From NCBI GenBank assembly GCA_034004685.1, contig JAVEWG010000005.1, positions 60,876-124,875 on the forward strand: a stretch of DNA of 64,000 bases. Direction: 5' to 3'. Below, one piece after another: positions 17,247-26,126 of the stretch (positions are counted from its first letter, which is position 1; every line of letters begins with the position of its first letter). This stretch comes from JAEUNX01 sp034004685. Lineage in GTDB: Bacteria; Pseudomonadota; Gammaproteobacteria; Burkholderiales; Rhodocyclaceae. The notes under the pieces were generated by a model, which saw only the letters and a list, made by a program, of their open reading frames with translations, did no database searches and was not told the origin of the DNA. The translations under genes and the position numbers were made by a program.

Positions 17247-19199
17247 TCACGGGGTAGAAACCCCACCCCGGGCCTTGAAGTGTAGCGGGCCACCAGTGAA
17301 GGGGGCGAAACCCGCCCCAAAGATCACCCCGGCATCCGCCAGATCCCCATCGGCCACCACCCCTTGGGCCACGCAGCGCTCAGTCGCCGTAATCAATGGA
17401 TTGATGATACGGCGCGCCAAATCCGCCCGGGCAGCGGCGCTGCCCATTTCGGGGTGGACTTGTCCCACCCGGCGCCCACCTTCCCAACGGTAAAAGCCCT
17501 GGCCGCTCTTCTTGCCCAGCAGGCCCGCGGCCACCCGCTCCTGGAGCAGGCGAGGCGGCTCGGCGGCGCCCCCCAGAACCCGGCCAGCGGCCAGAGCCAC
17601 GTCCAGGCCGATGGTGTCCGCCAGTTCCACCGGCCCCACGGGCATGCCAAAGGCCACCAGGGCGGCATCCACCGCCTCCGGCGCCAGGCCTTCCTCCACG
17701 CAGCGCAGGGCTTCCAGCAGATAGGGGGCCAGCACCGCATTCACCAGGAAGCCCGGACTGTCGGCCACCGCCAGGGGCAGCTTGTCCAGCCGCCGGACGA
17801 AGGCCAGGCTGCACGCCAGCAGGGCCGGATCGGTGGCCGGCCCACGCACCACCTCCACCAGGGGCATGAGGGCCACCGGGTTGAAGAAATGCAGGCCCAC
17901 CAGGCGAGCGGGATCGGCCAGGGCGGCGGCGATCTGTCCCAGGCCCAGGCTGGAGGTGTTGGTAGCCAGCAGCGCCTGGGGGCGGGCGCGGCGCTCCAAC
18001 TCGGCGAAGAGGGCCTGCTTGGCCGCCAAATCCTCCACGATGGCTTCGATGATCACGTCGGCCCGGCCCGCCCCCAAACCCGCCGGATCGGGGATCAGCC
18101 GGTCCAGGGCCAGGCGGATCTGCCGGCCATCGCCCCGGAACTTGCGCTGGAAACCCCGGGCCGCCCGGGCAATGGCCGGCGCGATGCGCTCGATGGACTG
18201 GTCCTGGAGGGTCACCCGCAGGCCTGCGCCGGCGCACAGGGCGGCGATGTCGCCCCCCATCACCCCGGCCCCCACCACATGCACATAGGCTGGGGCGAAA
18301 TCCACCGCCTTGGCCAGGCCTTTCAGGCGCTCCTGGAGGAAGAACACCCGCATCAGGCTGGCGGTGGCCGGATGGGCCAGCAGGCTCTCCAGGGAGGCCG
18401 GGCTGGCCGGCGGCACGGCCCGGGGGTCGCCACCGAAGCGGGCCCAGGTTGCCAGAATGGCGTAGGGCGCCGGGTAATGCTCCCGCCGCACCCGGGCCGC
18501 CAGCTGGCGGCCGGCCTGGCGGGCCACCAGCGCCTTGAGGGGACCGTTGGCCAAGCGCTGGAACCAGGGCAGGCGGCGGGCGGGCTGGCCGGAAACCACC
18601 AGGATGCGGGCAGCGTTTTCCATCACCCGGGGCGGCACGCAGGCATCCGCCAGGCCCAGACCCTTGGCGCGGCGGGCATCGACGCCCTTGCCGGTCAGCA
18701 TCAGGTTCAGGGCCTGGGCCGAGCCGATCAGGGCCGGCAGGCGGGCCATCCCGCCCCAGCCGGGAATAATACCCAGCAACACTTCCGGCAGGGCCAGCCG
18801 GGTACCGGGCTCATCCACCACGATGCGGTAGCGACAGGCCAGGGCCAGTTCCAGCCCGCCCCCCAGGCAATGGCCCCGGATCAGGGCCAGGGTAGGGTAG
18901 GGCGCCGCCGCCAGGCGCTGGAAGACCGCCCAGCCCCGAGCCGCCAAGTCCCGGGCGGCAGCGCCGGATTCCAGCCCGGCCAGCACCCGGATGTCGGCCC
19001 CGGCGATGAAACCGGCGGCCTTGGCGGAGGCGATCACCAGGCCCCGGGGTGGCATGGGCGCCAGCGCCTGGAGCACCCCCTCCAGCTCTGCCAGCAGCCC
19101 TGGCGAGAGGGTGTTGGTGATGCGGTCCGGCTGGTCGATCCACAGCCAGGCGAGGCCGTCGGCCTGACGCTCCAGGCGCAAGGAATTGGCCACCGTCAT
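17247..19199 (-). CDS. FadJ/FadB-like enoyl-CoA hydratase / 3-hydroxyacyl-CoA dehydrogenase
   Basis: A 650-residue bifunctional beta-oxidation enzyme. The crotonase half (about 1-190) has the oxyanion-hole segments IAGADIRVLAG and HCLGGGLELALACRY, and the catalytic Glu in LPEVLLGIIPGWGG. The dehydrogenase half has the NAD-binding VVGAGVMGGDIAALCAGAG, the catalytic His in GLHFFNPVALMPLVEVV, and DSPGFLVNAVLAPY. It converts enoyl-CoA to 3-ketoacyl-CoA. At 650 residues it is somewhat shorter than E. coli FadJ (about 710). The ATG at 19199 overlaps the thiolase stop as ATGA, so translation is coupled and the pair forms the alpha/beta subunits. Confidence 0.92.
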   Translation of the reverse strand: MTVANSLRLERQADGLAWLWIDQPDRITNTLSPGLLAELEGVLQALAPMPPRGLVIASAKAAGFIAGADIRVLAGLESGAAARDLAARGWAVFQRLAAAPYPTLALIRGHCLGGGLELALACRYRIVVDEPGTRLALPEVLLGIIPGWGGMARLPALIGSAQALNLMLTGKGVDARRAKGLGLADACVPPRVMENAARILVVSGQPARRLPWFQRLANGPLKALVARQAGRQLAARVRREHYPAPYAILATWARFGGDPRAVPPASPASLESLLAHPATASLMRVFFLQERLKGLAKAVDFAPAYVHVVGAGVMGGDIAALCAGAGLRVTLQDQSIERIAPAIARAARGFQRKFRGDGRQIRLALDRLIPDPAGLGAGRADVIIEAIVEDLAAKQALFAELERRARPQALLATNTSSLGLGQIAAALADPARLVGLHFFNPVALMPLVEVVRGPATDPALLACSLAFVRRLDKLPLAVADSPGFLVNAVLAPYLLEALRCVEEGLAPEAVDAALVAFGMPVGPVELADTIGLDVALAAGRVLGGAAEPPRLLQERVAAGLLGKKSGQGFYRWEGGRRVGQVHPEMGSAAARADLARRIINPLITATERCVAQGVVADGDLADAGVIFGAGFAPFTGGPLHFKARGGVSTP

Positions 19200-20482
19200 C
19201 GCTCCACCTCCACCAGCATGGCCCCGCCCTGGCCTCCGCCGACGCACAGGGCGGCAATTCCCCGCTGGCCGCCGCTACGCGCCAGCACATGGAGCAGATG
19301 GAGCACGATCCGCGCCCCGCTGGCGCCCACCGGATGCCCCAGGGCCACCGCGCCACCGTCCACGTTGAGGCGCGCCGGATCGATCTCTCCCAAGGCGCCG
19401 TGGAGCGTCAGACGCTCCCGGCAGTAAGTGTCGTCCCGCCAGGCCGCCAGGCAGGCCAGCACCTGGGCGGCAAAGGCTTCGTTGATCTCCCAGGCATCGA
19501 TATCCGCCAGGGCCAGACCCTGACGCCGCAGGATCGGGGTGGCGGCGTGAACCGGCCCCAGGCCCATTTCCTCCGGCGCCAGGCCAGCCCACTGGCTGTC
19601 CACGATGCGGCCGATGGGGGTCAGGCCATGCTCCGCCACCGCCGCCCGGGAGGCCAGGATCAGCCAGGCCGCTCCGTCGCTCACCTGGGAGCTGTTGCCG
19701 GCGGTGATCTGGCCATAGCGAGGGTCGAAGAAGGGCTTGAGGCGGGCCAGGGCCTCGGGGCTGGAATCCCGCCGCACTCCGTCATCGGCCTGATATACCG
19801 TGCCGTCCGGGGCGACGAGGGGCACCATTTCCCGCGCCAGGTGGCCGGCCTCCTGGGCCACGGCGGCCCGGCGATGGCTCTCGGCGGCGGCGGCGTCCAT
19901 GGCCCCCCGGCCGATGGCGAACTTCCAGGCCAGGTTCTCGGCGGTCTGGCCCATCAGCTGGCCCGCCACCGGGTCAGTCAGGCCCTTCAGCAAGCCGATC
20001 ACCGGCGCCAGCTGGCCCAGGGGAAAGCGCCGGACCAGGGCCAGCCGCTGGCCCAGGGTGCGGGCCGCCGACCAGCCCGCCAGCCAGCGCACCATGGCTT
20101 CGGAAAACAGCACCGGCGCCCGGGACAGGGCATCCACGCCCCCCGCCAGCACCAGCCCGGAACGCCCGGTGCGGATGTTGGCCATGGCCGAATCCAGGGC
20201 CTGCATGCCGCTGGCGCAATTGCGCATCACCGTCCACGCCGGCACCCCGTGGCCGCAGCCCATGCGCAGGGCCGCCACCCGGGCGATGTTGGCTTCCTCC
20301 GGCGCCGGGCTGGCGCAACCCAGGATCACTTCGTCGAACTGTTCCGGGCTGAAGGGCTGGCGAGCCAGCAAGGCAGCCCCCGCGGCGGTGGCCAGGTCGG
20401 CGGCGGCGAAGGGCCCCGGCCCGACCCGGGCCTTGAGAAAGGGGGTACGGGCGCCGTCGATGACGTAGATGGGTTCGAGCAT
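19196..20482 (-). CDS. Acetyl-CoA C-acyltransferase (FadI-like thiolase)
   Basis: A 428-residue degradative thiolase that cleaves 3-ketoacyl-CoA with CoA to acetyl-CoA and a shortened acyl-CoA. The nucleophilic Cys is in MRNCASGMQALDSA, the catalytic His is in GGAVALGHPVGASGARI, and the second Cys is in ALCVGGGQGGAM. EINEAFAAQVLACL is also typical. The length fits FadI (about 436) better than FadA (about 387), which agrees with the FadJ-like partner. It is the first gene of the group (thiolase, FadJ-like, thioesterase, then fadL further along). No regulator is adjacent. Confidence 0.92.
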   Translation of the reverse strand: MLEPIYVIDGARTPFLKARVGPGPFAAADLATAAGAALLARQPFSPEQFDEVILGCASPAPEEANIARVAALRMGCGHGVPAWTVMRNCASGMQALDSAMANIRTGRSGLVLAGGVDALSRAPVLFSEAMVRWLAGWSAARTLGQRLALVRRFPLGQLAPVIGLLKGLTDPVAGQLMGQTAENLAWKFAIGRGAMDAAAAESHRRAAVAQEAGHLAREMVPLVAPDGTVYQADDGVRRDSSPEALARLKPFFDPRYGQITAGNSSQVSDGAAWLILASRAAVAEHGLTPIGRIVDSQWAGLAPEEMGLGPVHAATPILRRQGLALADIDAWEINEAFAAQVLACLAAWRDDTYCRERLTLHGALGEIDPARLNVDGGAVALGHPVGASGARIVLHLLHVLARSGGQRGIAALCVGGGQGGAMLVEVER

Positions 20483-20669
20483 CGAGTCTGGATCCGTGGG
20501 CGTGGATTGCGGGGGTGCCCTGGCTCCTTAGCAGGGGTCAGGGGCGGCGCCGGTAGCGAGCCATCTTCCCCGCCCCCTTCCCGCCCCGTCAATCCCCACG
20601 GCTGCATAGCGGCCCGCGGCCATGCGAAAATGCGGGCCCGCGGCTCAGCCTCCATCCCGACGCTCCCCC

Positions 20670-21899
20670 ATGACCAGCCATCAACCGGCCCTGCCCTTCC
20701 TGGACATTCCCATGCTGGGACAGGTGTTCACCCCCGAACCGGTGGTGCGGACCATGCTGACCCTGCGCCACCATGCCGGCCGCGCCCTGGAGCCTGCCTG
20801 CGGCGATGGCGCCTTCCTGCGCCACCTGCCGGGGGCGGTGGGCATCGAGCTGGACCCGGCCCATTGCCCGCCGGGGGCCCTGGCCATGGATTTCTTCGCC
20901 TATCCGGAGAAGGAAAAGTTCGCCACGGTGATCGGCAACCCGCCCTACGTGCGGATTCAGGACATCCCCGCCCGCCGCCGCCGCTTGCTGACCAGCACCC
21001 TGCTGGATGGGCGCGCCAACCTCTATCTCCACTTCATCGAGAAGGCGGTACGCCACCTGGAACCCGGTGGCGAGCTGATCTTCATCACCCCCCGGGACTT
21101 CCTCAAGGCCACCTCGGCGGTGCGCCTCAACCGCTGGCTGTTCGACCAGGGCACCATCACCCACGCCCTGGAGCTAGGGGACGCCCGGGTCTTCGACGAG
21201 GCCCTGCCCAACTGCCTGATCTGGCGCTTCGAACAGGGCAATCTGTCCCGCAACACCGCCTGGGCCCAGTTGGGCGCCGGGGACGACCTAGCCGCCGGGC
21301 TGGCGGCCCCCCCCTGGCAGTTTCGCCACTTCGCCGAGTGGGGCGGCCACCTGATGTTCGTGAAGGGGGACTACCCCCTGGTGCTCTCCGACGTGGCCTA
21401 CGTGAAGGTGGGGGCGGTCTCCGGCGCCGACGATCTCTACGCCAGCGCCACCCACGGCAATCGGGACTTCGTCTGCTCCGCCACCCTCAAGACCGGCCAG
21501 ACCCGGCGGATGCTGTGGGTGGAGCCCGGCGATCCGCCACCGGCCCCGCTGCTGCCCCACAAGGCCCGGCTGATCGCCCGCAAAGTGCGCCCCTTCGACG
21601 AGGACAACTGGTGGCAATGGGGGCGGGGCTACCACCTCAGCGAGCGCCCCCGGGTCTACGTGAACAGCCGCACCCGCCAGGAACAGCCCTTCTTCCTCCA
21701 CCCGTGTCCCCATTACGACGGGGCCGTGCTGGCGGTGTTTCCCCACCGCGCCGACGTGGATCCGGCGGCCTTCCGGGAAGCCCTCAACGGAGTGGACTGG
21801 ACCGATCTGGGCTTCGTCTGCGACGGCCGCTTCCTATTCACCCAGCGCAGCCTGGAGCAGGCCCCTCTGCCGGAACGCTTCCGGGCCTTTTTACCCTGA
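20670..21899 (+). CDS. Solitary N6-adenine DNA methyltransferase-like protein
   Basis: A 409-residue class I SAM methyltransferase. The SAM-binding motif I is EPACGDGAFLRHLPGAVGIE, and the catalytic motif IV is NPPY in TVIGNPPYVRIQ, the adenine-N6 signature of Eco57I/TaqI-type enzymes. A mid-protein block (LEPGGELIFITPRDFLK) is also typical of this group. The C-terminal half should recognise the target but shows no motif I can name. No restriction gene is adjacent, so it is an orphan methyltransferase (epigenetic or remnant) or an RNA/other methylase. The ATG at 20670 is used; codons upstream are in a GC-rich hairpin-prone leader. It lies directly upstream of the PTS genes. Confidence 0.82.
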   Translation: MTSHQPALPFLDIPMLGQVFTPEPVVRTMLTLRHHAGRALEPACGDGAFLRHLPGAVGIELDPAHCPPGALAMDFFAYPEKEKFATVIGNPPYVRIQDIPARRRRLLTSTLLDGRANLYLHFIEKAVRHLEPGGELIFITPRDFLKATSAVRLNRWLFDQGTITHALELGDARVFDEALPNCLIWRFEQGNLSRNTAWAQLGAGDDLAAGLAAPPWQFRHFAEWGGHLMFVKGDYPLVLSDVAYVKVGAVSGADDLYASATHGNRDFVCSATLKTGQTRRMLWVEPGDPPPAPLLPHKARLIARKVRPFDEDNWWQWGRGYHLSERPRVYVNSRTRQEQPFFLHPCPHYDGAVLAVFPHRADVDPAAFREALNGVDWTDLGFVCDGRFLFTQRSLEQAPLPERFRAFLP

Positions 21900-21995
21900 T
21901 AGCCGGTCTACTCACTTTGCATGGGGTCTCGCGCCCCGCCGGGACGGGGCGGCGCGGGCACGTTACAATCGGGCGACCCAACCCGCGAGCGCCCC

Positions 21996-22382
21996 ATGAT
22001 CGGCATTTTCCTGATAACCCACGGCAGTCTGGGGGAAGCCCTGATCCAGTGTGCCTGCCATGTGCTCAACAAAAGGCCGGTCCAGATCGTCCAGCTCGGG
22101 GTCTCCGCCCAGGACGACCCCCTGGACCTGCTGCCGGTGGCCCGCCAGATGCTGGCCTGGGCCGACCAAGGCGACGGGGTGGTGGTGCTCACCGACATCT
22201 ACGGTGCCACGCCGGCCAACATCGCCACCAAGCTTCTGGAGCCGGGCCGGGTGGAGGTCATCGCCGGGGTCAACCTGCCCATGCTGTTGCGGGTTCTCAC
22301 CTACCGGGAAAAGGACATGGCCACCCTGATCCAGCGCGCCGTCTCCGGCGGCTGCGACGGGGTGCTCCACGTGAAACACTGA
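21996..22382 (+). CDS. PTS EIIA component, mannose (EIIA-Man) family
   Basis: A 128-residue EIIA-Man-type phosphocarrier. The phosphorylated His9 is in IFLITHGSLGEAL. The fold blocks VVVLTDIYGATPANIATKLL and GVNLPMLLRVLTY are characteristic of ManX-like domains. It accepts phosphate from HPr. No EIIB or EIIC partner is encoded nearby, so, as in other betaproteobacteria, the role is likely regulatory rather than sugar uptake (inference). The HPr gene starts 14 bases after its stop. Its last codons overlap a degenerate parS-like sequence. Confidence 0.92.
   Translation: MIGIFLITHGSLGEALIQCACHVLNKRPVQIVQLGVSAQDDPLDLLPVARQMLAWADQGDGVVVLTDIYGATPANIATKLLEPGRVEVIAGVNLPMLLRVLTYREKDMATLIQRAVSGGCDGVLHVKH
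22363..22378. other. parS-like sequence (14/16 match)
   Basis: TGCTCCACGTGAAACA matches the parS consensus TGTTTCACGTGAAACA at 14 of 16 positions. It lies inside the end of the EIIA-Man gene, where it encodes LHVKH. Two mismatches in the left half make ParB binding uncertain. Confidence 0.3.
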
Positions 22383-22395
22383 CGACACCGACACC

Positions 22396-22665
22396 ATGCC
22401 CAGAACAGAAACCGAAATCATCAACAAGCTGGGGCTCCACGCCCGCGCCTCGGCCAAACTGACCCAGACCGCCAGCCAGTTTCCGTGCGACGTCTGGCTG
22501 GAGCGCAATGGCCGCCGGGTCAACGCCAAGAGCATCATGGGGGTGATGATGCTGGCCGCCGCCAAGGGGGCGATGGTGACCATCGACACCGAGGGGGAGC
22601 AGGCGGAAGCCGCCCTCCAGGCCCTGCTGGAACTCATTGCCGACAAGTTCGGCGAAGGCGAGTGA
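22396..22665 (+). CDS. ptsH: Phosphocarrier protein HPr
   Basis: An 89-residue HPr. The phosphoacceptor His15 is in INKLGLHARASAKL, and the regulatory Ser46 is in NAKSIMGVMMLAA, so HPr kinase control is possible. It relays phosphate from enzyme I to the EIIA-Man protein encoded just upstream. It starts MPRTETEIINK, 14 bases after the EIIA stop. EI follows 12 bases downstream, forming one operon of three phosphorelay genes. Confidence 0.95.
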   Translation: MPRTETEIINKLGLHARASAKLTQTASQFPCDVWLERNGRRVNAKSIMGVMMLAAAKGAMVTIDTEGEQAEAALQALLELIADKFGEGE

Positions 22666-22676
22666 GGCGCTCCGCC

Positions 22677-24407
22677 ATGCCCTTTACCCTCCACGGCCTT
22701 CCCGTCTCCCAGGGCATCGCCATCGGCCACGCCCATCTGGTGTCCCACGCCTTGCTGGAGGTCAGCCATTACCACGTGGCGCCCCGCCACCAGGCGGCGG
22801 AACTGAAACGTTTCGAGGACGCCCTGGTCACCGTGCACGGCGAGCTGATGGGCCTCAAGGCGGTGACCGCCAGCGGCCAGGCCCATAGCGAGGTGGGGGC
22901 CTTCGTGGACCTGCAGGTCATGCTGCTGGCCGACCCCATGCTCACCGAGGGTGCCCGGTCCCTGATCAAGGAGCGGGGCTGCAACGCCGAATGGGCCCTG
23001 GTCCAGCAGCTGGAACAGCTGGTGGAGCAGTTCGACGCCATCGAGGACCCCTACCTGCGGGAACGCAAGGCCGACGTGGTGCAGGTGGTGGAGCGGGTGG
23101 TCAAGGTGCTGCTGGGCCAGCCCGGCCACCTGCCCGCCCGCCGCAAGGACGGCCTGGGGACCATCATCGTCGCCCACGATCTTTCCCCGGCGGACACCAT
23201 CGGCTTTCGGGACCACAACATCTCCGGCTTCGTCACCGACGTTGGGGGGCCCACCAGCCACACCGCCATCGTCGCCCGCAGCCTCAAGATCCCGGCGGTG
23301 GTGGCGCTCCACCACGTGCGCCAGCTGGTGGAGGAGGACGAACTCCTGATCATCGACGGCACCCGGGGGGTGATCATCGTCGGCCCCGATCCGGAGATCG
23401 TCGAGGAATACCGCCTGAGGAAGAGCGAACTGGAGATCGAACGCTCCAAGCTCAACCGCCTCAAGGACACCCGGGCCACCACCCTGGACGGGGAGGAAGT
23501 GCTGCTCCTGGCCAACATCGAGGGGCCCAAGGACATGGCCCAGGTGAAGGCCGCCAACGCCGACGGCGTGGGTCTTTACCGCACCGAGTTCCTGTTCATG
23601 GGCCGGGACGACCTGCCCGACGAGGACGAGCAGTTCGAGGCCTACCGTTCGGTGCTCAAGGCCATGCCCGGCAAGCCGGTGACCATCCGCACCTTTGACG
23701 TGGGCGCCGACAAGGCCCTCAACGGGCTGCACACCCGCTTCGAACCCAACCCAGCCCTGGGGCTGCGAGCAGTGCGCTACTCCCTGGCCGAACCCCAGAT
23801 GTTCCTGACCCAGCTGCGGGCCCTGCTGCGGGCCTCCCACTACGGGCGGCTCAAAATCATGGTGCCCATGCTGTCCCACGCCCATGAAATCGACCAGACC
23901 CTGCGCCTGGTGGACCGGGCCAAGGCCGAGTTGCGGGCCGACAGGATCAAGTTCGACGAAAAGGTGGAAGTGGGGGGCATGGTGGAAGTCCCGGCCGCCG
24001 CCCTGGCCCTGGGGATGTTCATCCGGCGCCTGTCCTTCCTGTCCATCGGCACCAACGACCTGATCCAGTACACCCTGGCCATCGACCGCAGCGACGAGGC
24101 GGTGGCCCACCTCTACGACCCCCTCCATCCGGCGGTGCTCAAGCTCATCGGCGGCACCATCCAGACCGGCGCCAAATACGGCCTGCCAGTGTCGGTCTGC
24201 GGCGAAATGGCCGGCGACCCCACCTACACCCTGCTGCTCCTGGGCATGGGCCTGCGCCAGTTCTCCATGCACCCCTCCAAGGTCCTGGAGATCAAGCAAC
24301 AGGTGCTGCGGGCCGACCTCACCGAACTGGCCCCCCGGGCCCAGCGTATCCTCAAGATGGACGAGCAGGCCCGGGTGCGGGAAGCGGTGGAGCGGCTGGG
24401 CAACTGA
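22677..24407 (+). CDS. ptsI: Phosphoenolpyruvate-protein phosphotransferase (enzyme I)
   Basis: A 576-residue enzyme I that takes phosphate from PEP and hands it to HPr. The N-terminal phosphohistidine domain has His195 in GGPTSHTAIVARS. The C-terminal PEP-binding TIM barrel has GLYRTEFLFMGRDDLPDE, KIMVPMLSHAHE, SIGTNDLIQYTLAIDR and the catalytic Cys508 in VCGEMAGD. The length is standard. It is the last gene of the EIIA-Man/ptsH/ptsI operon. It ends 7 bases from the stop of the convergent transglutaminase gene, with no hairpin between. Confidence 0.95.
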   Translation: MPFTLHGLPVSQGIAIGHAHLVSHALLEVSHYHVAPRHQAAELKRFEDALVTVHGELMGLKAVTASGQAHSEVGAFVDLQVMLLADPMLTEGARSLIKERGCNAEWALVQQLEQLVEQFDAIEDPYLRERKADVVQVVERVVKVLLGQPGHLPARRKDGLGTIIVAHDLSPADTIGFRDHNISGFVTDVGGPTSHTAIVARSLKIPAVVALHHVRQLVEEDELLIIDGTRGVIIVGPDPEIVEEYRLRKSELEIERSKLNRLKDTRATTLDGEEVLLLANIEGPKDMAQVKAANADGVGLYRTEFLFMGRDDLPDEDEQFEAYRSVLKAMPGKPVTIRTFDVGADKALNGLHTRFEPNPALGLRAVRYSLAEPQMFLTQLRALLRASHYGRLKIMVPMLSHAHEIDQTLRLVDRAKAELRADRIKFDEKVEVGGMVEVPAAALALGMFIRRLSFLSIGTNDLIQYTLAIDRSDEAVAHLYDPLHPAVLKLIGGTIQTGAKYGLPVSVCGEMAGDPTYTLLLLGMGLRQFSMHPSKVLEIKQQVLRADLTELAPRAQRILKMDEQARVREAVERLGN

Positions 24408-24414
24408 AGGCGGC

Positions 24415-25527
24415 TCAGGCCGTCACTTCCCGGCTGGTGATGGTGTATTTGAAGCTGTCCGGGTCCAGGCTGTCCTGACGGCCAGCCGCGGTTTCCCCCT
24501 GGGGATACATGAGGAAGGGGATCTTGCCGCCGGCGCTGCCGGGCAGGCTGAGATCATGGCCGAAGTTGTAGGCCATCCAGTTCATTTCCCAGGCCCCGAA
24601 CAAGCGGCCCTCGGCCATGCGCACCTTGTAGTCGTCCCGGGCCAGGTTGCCGGGGGGTTCTTCCAGGATCACCTTGCGCACGTCGGCCGGGTCCACCGGC
24701 ACCCAGCCAAAACCCGCCAGCCAAACCTCGGCCCGGCAGTGCTGGGCCTTGGAGATGGTGCCGCTCTTGCCCAGGCTCCTGTAGCCGTAGCGGGAATCCG
24801 CCACCCGGATGCCATACACATCCCGGGCCGGCAGGCCCACCGCGCGGGCCAAACCCACGTAGAGGGCGTTGAGGTCGGCGCACTTGCCCGAGAGGTTGCC
24901 GGTTTCCAGCATGGCCTTGATGTCCCCCACCCCGCAGCCCCGGGTCTTGGGGTCGCGGAAAGTGTGATCCACCACCCAGTCGTAGAGGGCGCGGGCCTTT
25001 TCCAGGTCGGTGGCGGCACCCCGGGTGGCGTCCAGGGCGGTCTTCCTGACGATGCCATCGGTGGGCAGCATTTCGGTGGGGCGGGTCCACAAGCTCCGTT
25101 CAGCCTTGGACAGAGGCGCCACCGCGCCGGGCCGGCTGAAGTCCACCGCCCGGTCCCGGGTGGTGATGCGGCTCACCACCTCCAGCTCCGGCGCCGCGCC
25201 GGCGGCCCAGCGGGCATGGAGGAATCCGGCGCCATAGACCGGGTCCATCACCCGTTCCACCTGATCGGCGTTACTTGTCCACTGGTCCCCCAGGGTCCGG
25301 GTCCACCCGGCCTGGTCCACCGCGGGCAGGGGTAGCCACGCCTGGGCCGGACCCGCGGGCTTGAGGAGCTCGATCCGGGTGGTCACCTCGAAGGTGCGCC
25401 AGCCATTGGCCGGGGTGGGGTCGAAGGGCAGGGGCGGATCCCCGGCGGCGGCCAGGGCGCCCAGGGGCGACAGACCCAGGGCAACGCCGGTCAGGCCGGC
25501 AGTCTTGAGGAAATTGCGTCGTTGCAT
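24415..25527 (-). CDS. Tat-exported transglutaminase-like protein
   Basis: A 370-residue exported protein. The twin-arginine signal is MQRRNFLKTAGLTGVALGL, cleaved near ALAAAG (about residue 29). A bacterial transglutaminase-like (cysteine protease fold) domain follows, with the full triad: Cys216 in LSGKCADLNALY, His263 in AQHCRAEVWL and Asp279 in WVPVDPADV. This fold covers protein cross-linking, proteolysis and peptidoglycan-related cleavage, and the substrate is unknown. Tat export suggests folding before export. It lies 29 bases downstream of a TlpA-like thioredoxin gene and is probably cotranscribed with it, which may keep Cys216 reduced in the periplasm (inference). Confidence 0.87.
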   Translation of the reverse strand: MQRRNFLKTAGLTGVALGLSPLGALAAAGDPPLPFDPTPANGWRTFEVTTRIELLKPAGPAQAWLPLPAVDQAGWTRTLGDQWTSNADQVERVMDPVYGAGFLHARWAAGAAPELEVVSRITTRDRAVDFSRPGAVAPLSKAERSLWTRPTEMLPTDGIVRKTALDATRGAATDLEKARALYDWVVDHTFRDPKTRGCGVGDIKAMLETGNLSGKCADLNALYVGLARAVGLPARDVYGIRVADSRYGYRSLGKSGTISKAQHCRAEVWLAGFGWVPVDPADVRKVILEEPPGNLARDDYKVRMAEGRLFGAWEMNWMAYNFGHDLSLPGSAGGKIPFLMYPQGETAAGRQDSLDPDSFKYTITSREVTA

Positions 25528-25556
25528 GGCATGAACTCTCTAGGGGAAATGACGAA

Positions 25557-26126
25557 TCAGGGGACAGCCTTGAGACCATCCAACAAGGCCTCCAGGGCCG
25601 GTGCATTCCAGTCCAGGGGCCCCACCGACCGGTAGCGGATCTGGTGGCGGGCATCCAGCACCACCGTGGTGGGCAACACCCGCACCCCCCAGGCCCGCCC
25701 CTGGAGGCCCTCCGGGTCCAGGAAGACCGGCAGGTCCAGCAGATGATCCTCAACAAAGCGGGCCACCTGGGGCCGGCTGTCATGCATGGCCACGGTGAGC
25801 ACCACCACATCTGAACGGTGGCCCCGCAGGCGATCCAGGGCAGGCATCTCGTCCCGGCAGGGCGCGCACCAGGTGGCCCAGAAATTCACCACCACGGGTT
25901 TGCCCTGAAGGGTTGTCAACAGATTGGGACCAGCGGGGCGCTCCGCCAGAGGCGGGGCCGGGAATGGGGAAACCGGCTGCAATTCGGCAAAGCCCGCCGC
26001 CTGCGGGGCCTCGGCGCTGAGCAACAAGATGCAGGCCAGGATTCGCCGCCAGCCGGGGGCGGCCCCCAGCCAGCAACGGATCCCGACCGCTGCCCTGGCC
26101 AGCCGGCCACGGGGGAAGAGGTTCAT
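25557..26126 (-). CDS. TlpA/ResA-like periplasmic thioredoxin-fold protein
   Basis: A 189-residue thioredoxin-fold protein with the redox pair WCAPC (Cys87, Cys90) in VVNFWATWCAPCRDEMPALD, and the cis-proline loop VLPTTVVLD. An N-terminal hydrophobic segment (about residues 28-44) serves as signal or anchor. Such proteins reduce specific periplasmic disulphides, for example in cytochrome c maturation. Here the next gene is the Tat-exported transglutaminase, a likely client. The ATG at 26126 has GGAG seven bases upstream; earlier codons in the open frame show no similarity. Confidence 0.87.
   Translation of the reverse strand: MNLFPRGRLARAAVGIRCWLGAAPGWRRILACILLLSAEAPQAAGFAELQPVSPFPAPPLAERPAGPNLLTTLQGKPVVVNFWATWCAPCRDEMPALDRLRGHRSDVVVLTVAMHDSRPQVARFVEDHLLDLPVFLDPEGLQGRAWGVRVLPTTVVLDARHQIRYRSVGPLDWNAPALEALLDGLKAVP

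Noticed and set aside
19289..22462. 1057-codon open frame on the + strand
   Set aside because: It runs antisense to the thiolase and then out of frame through the methyltransferase and EIIA genes. It contains no recognisable domain.
21963..24299. 778-codon open frame on the - strand
   Set aside because: It is antisense to ptsH/ptsI, whose active-site motifs are intact. Composition is that of a shadow frame.
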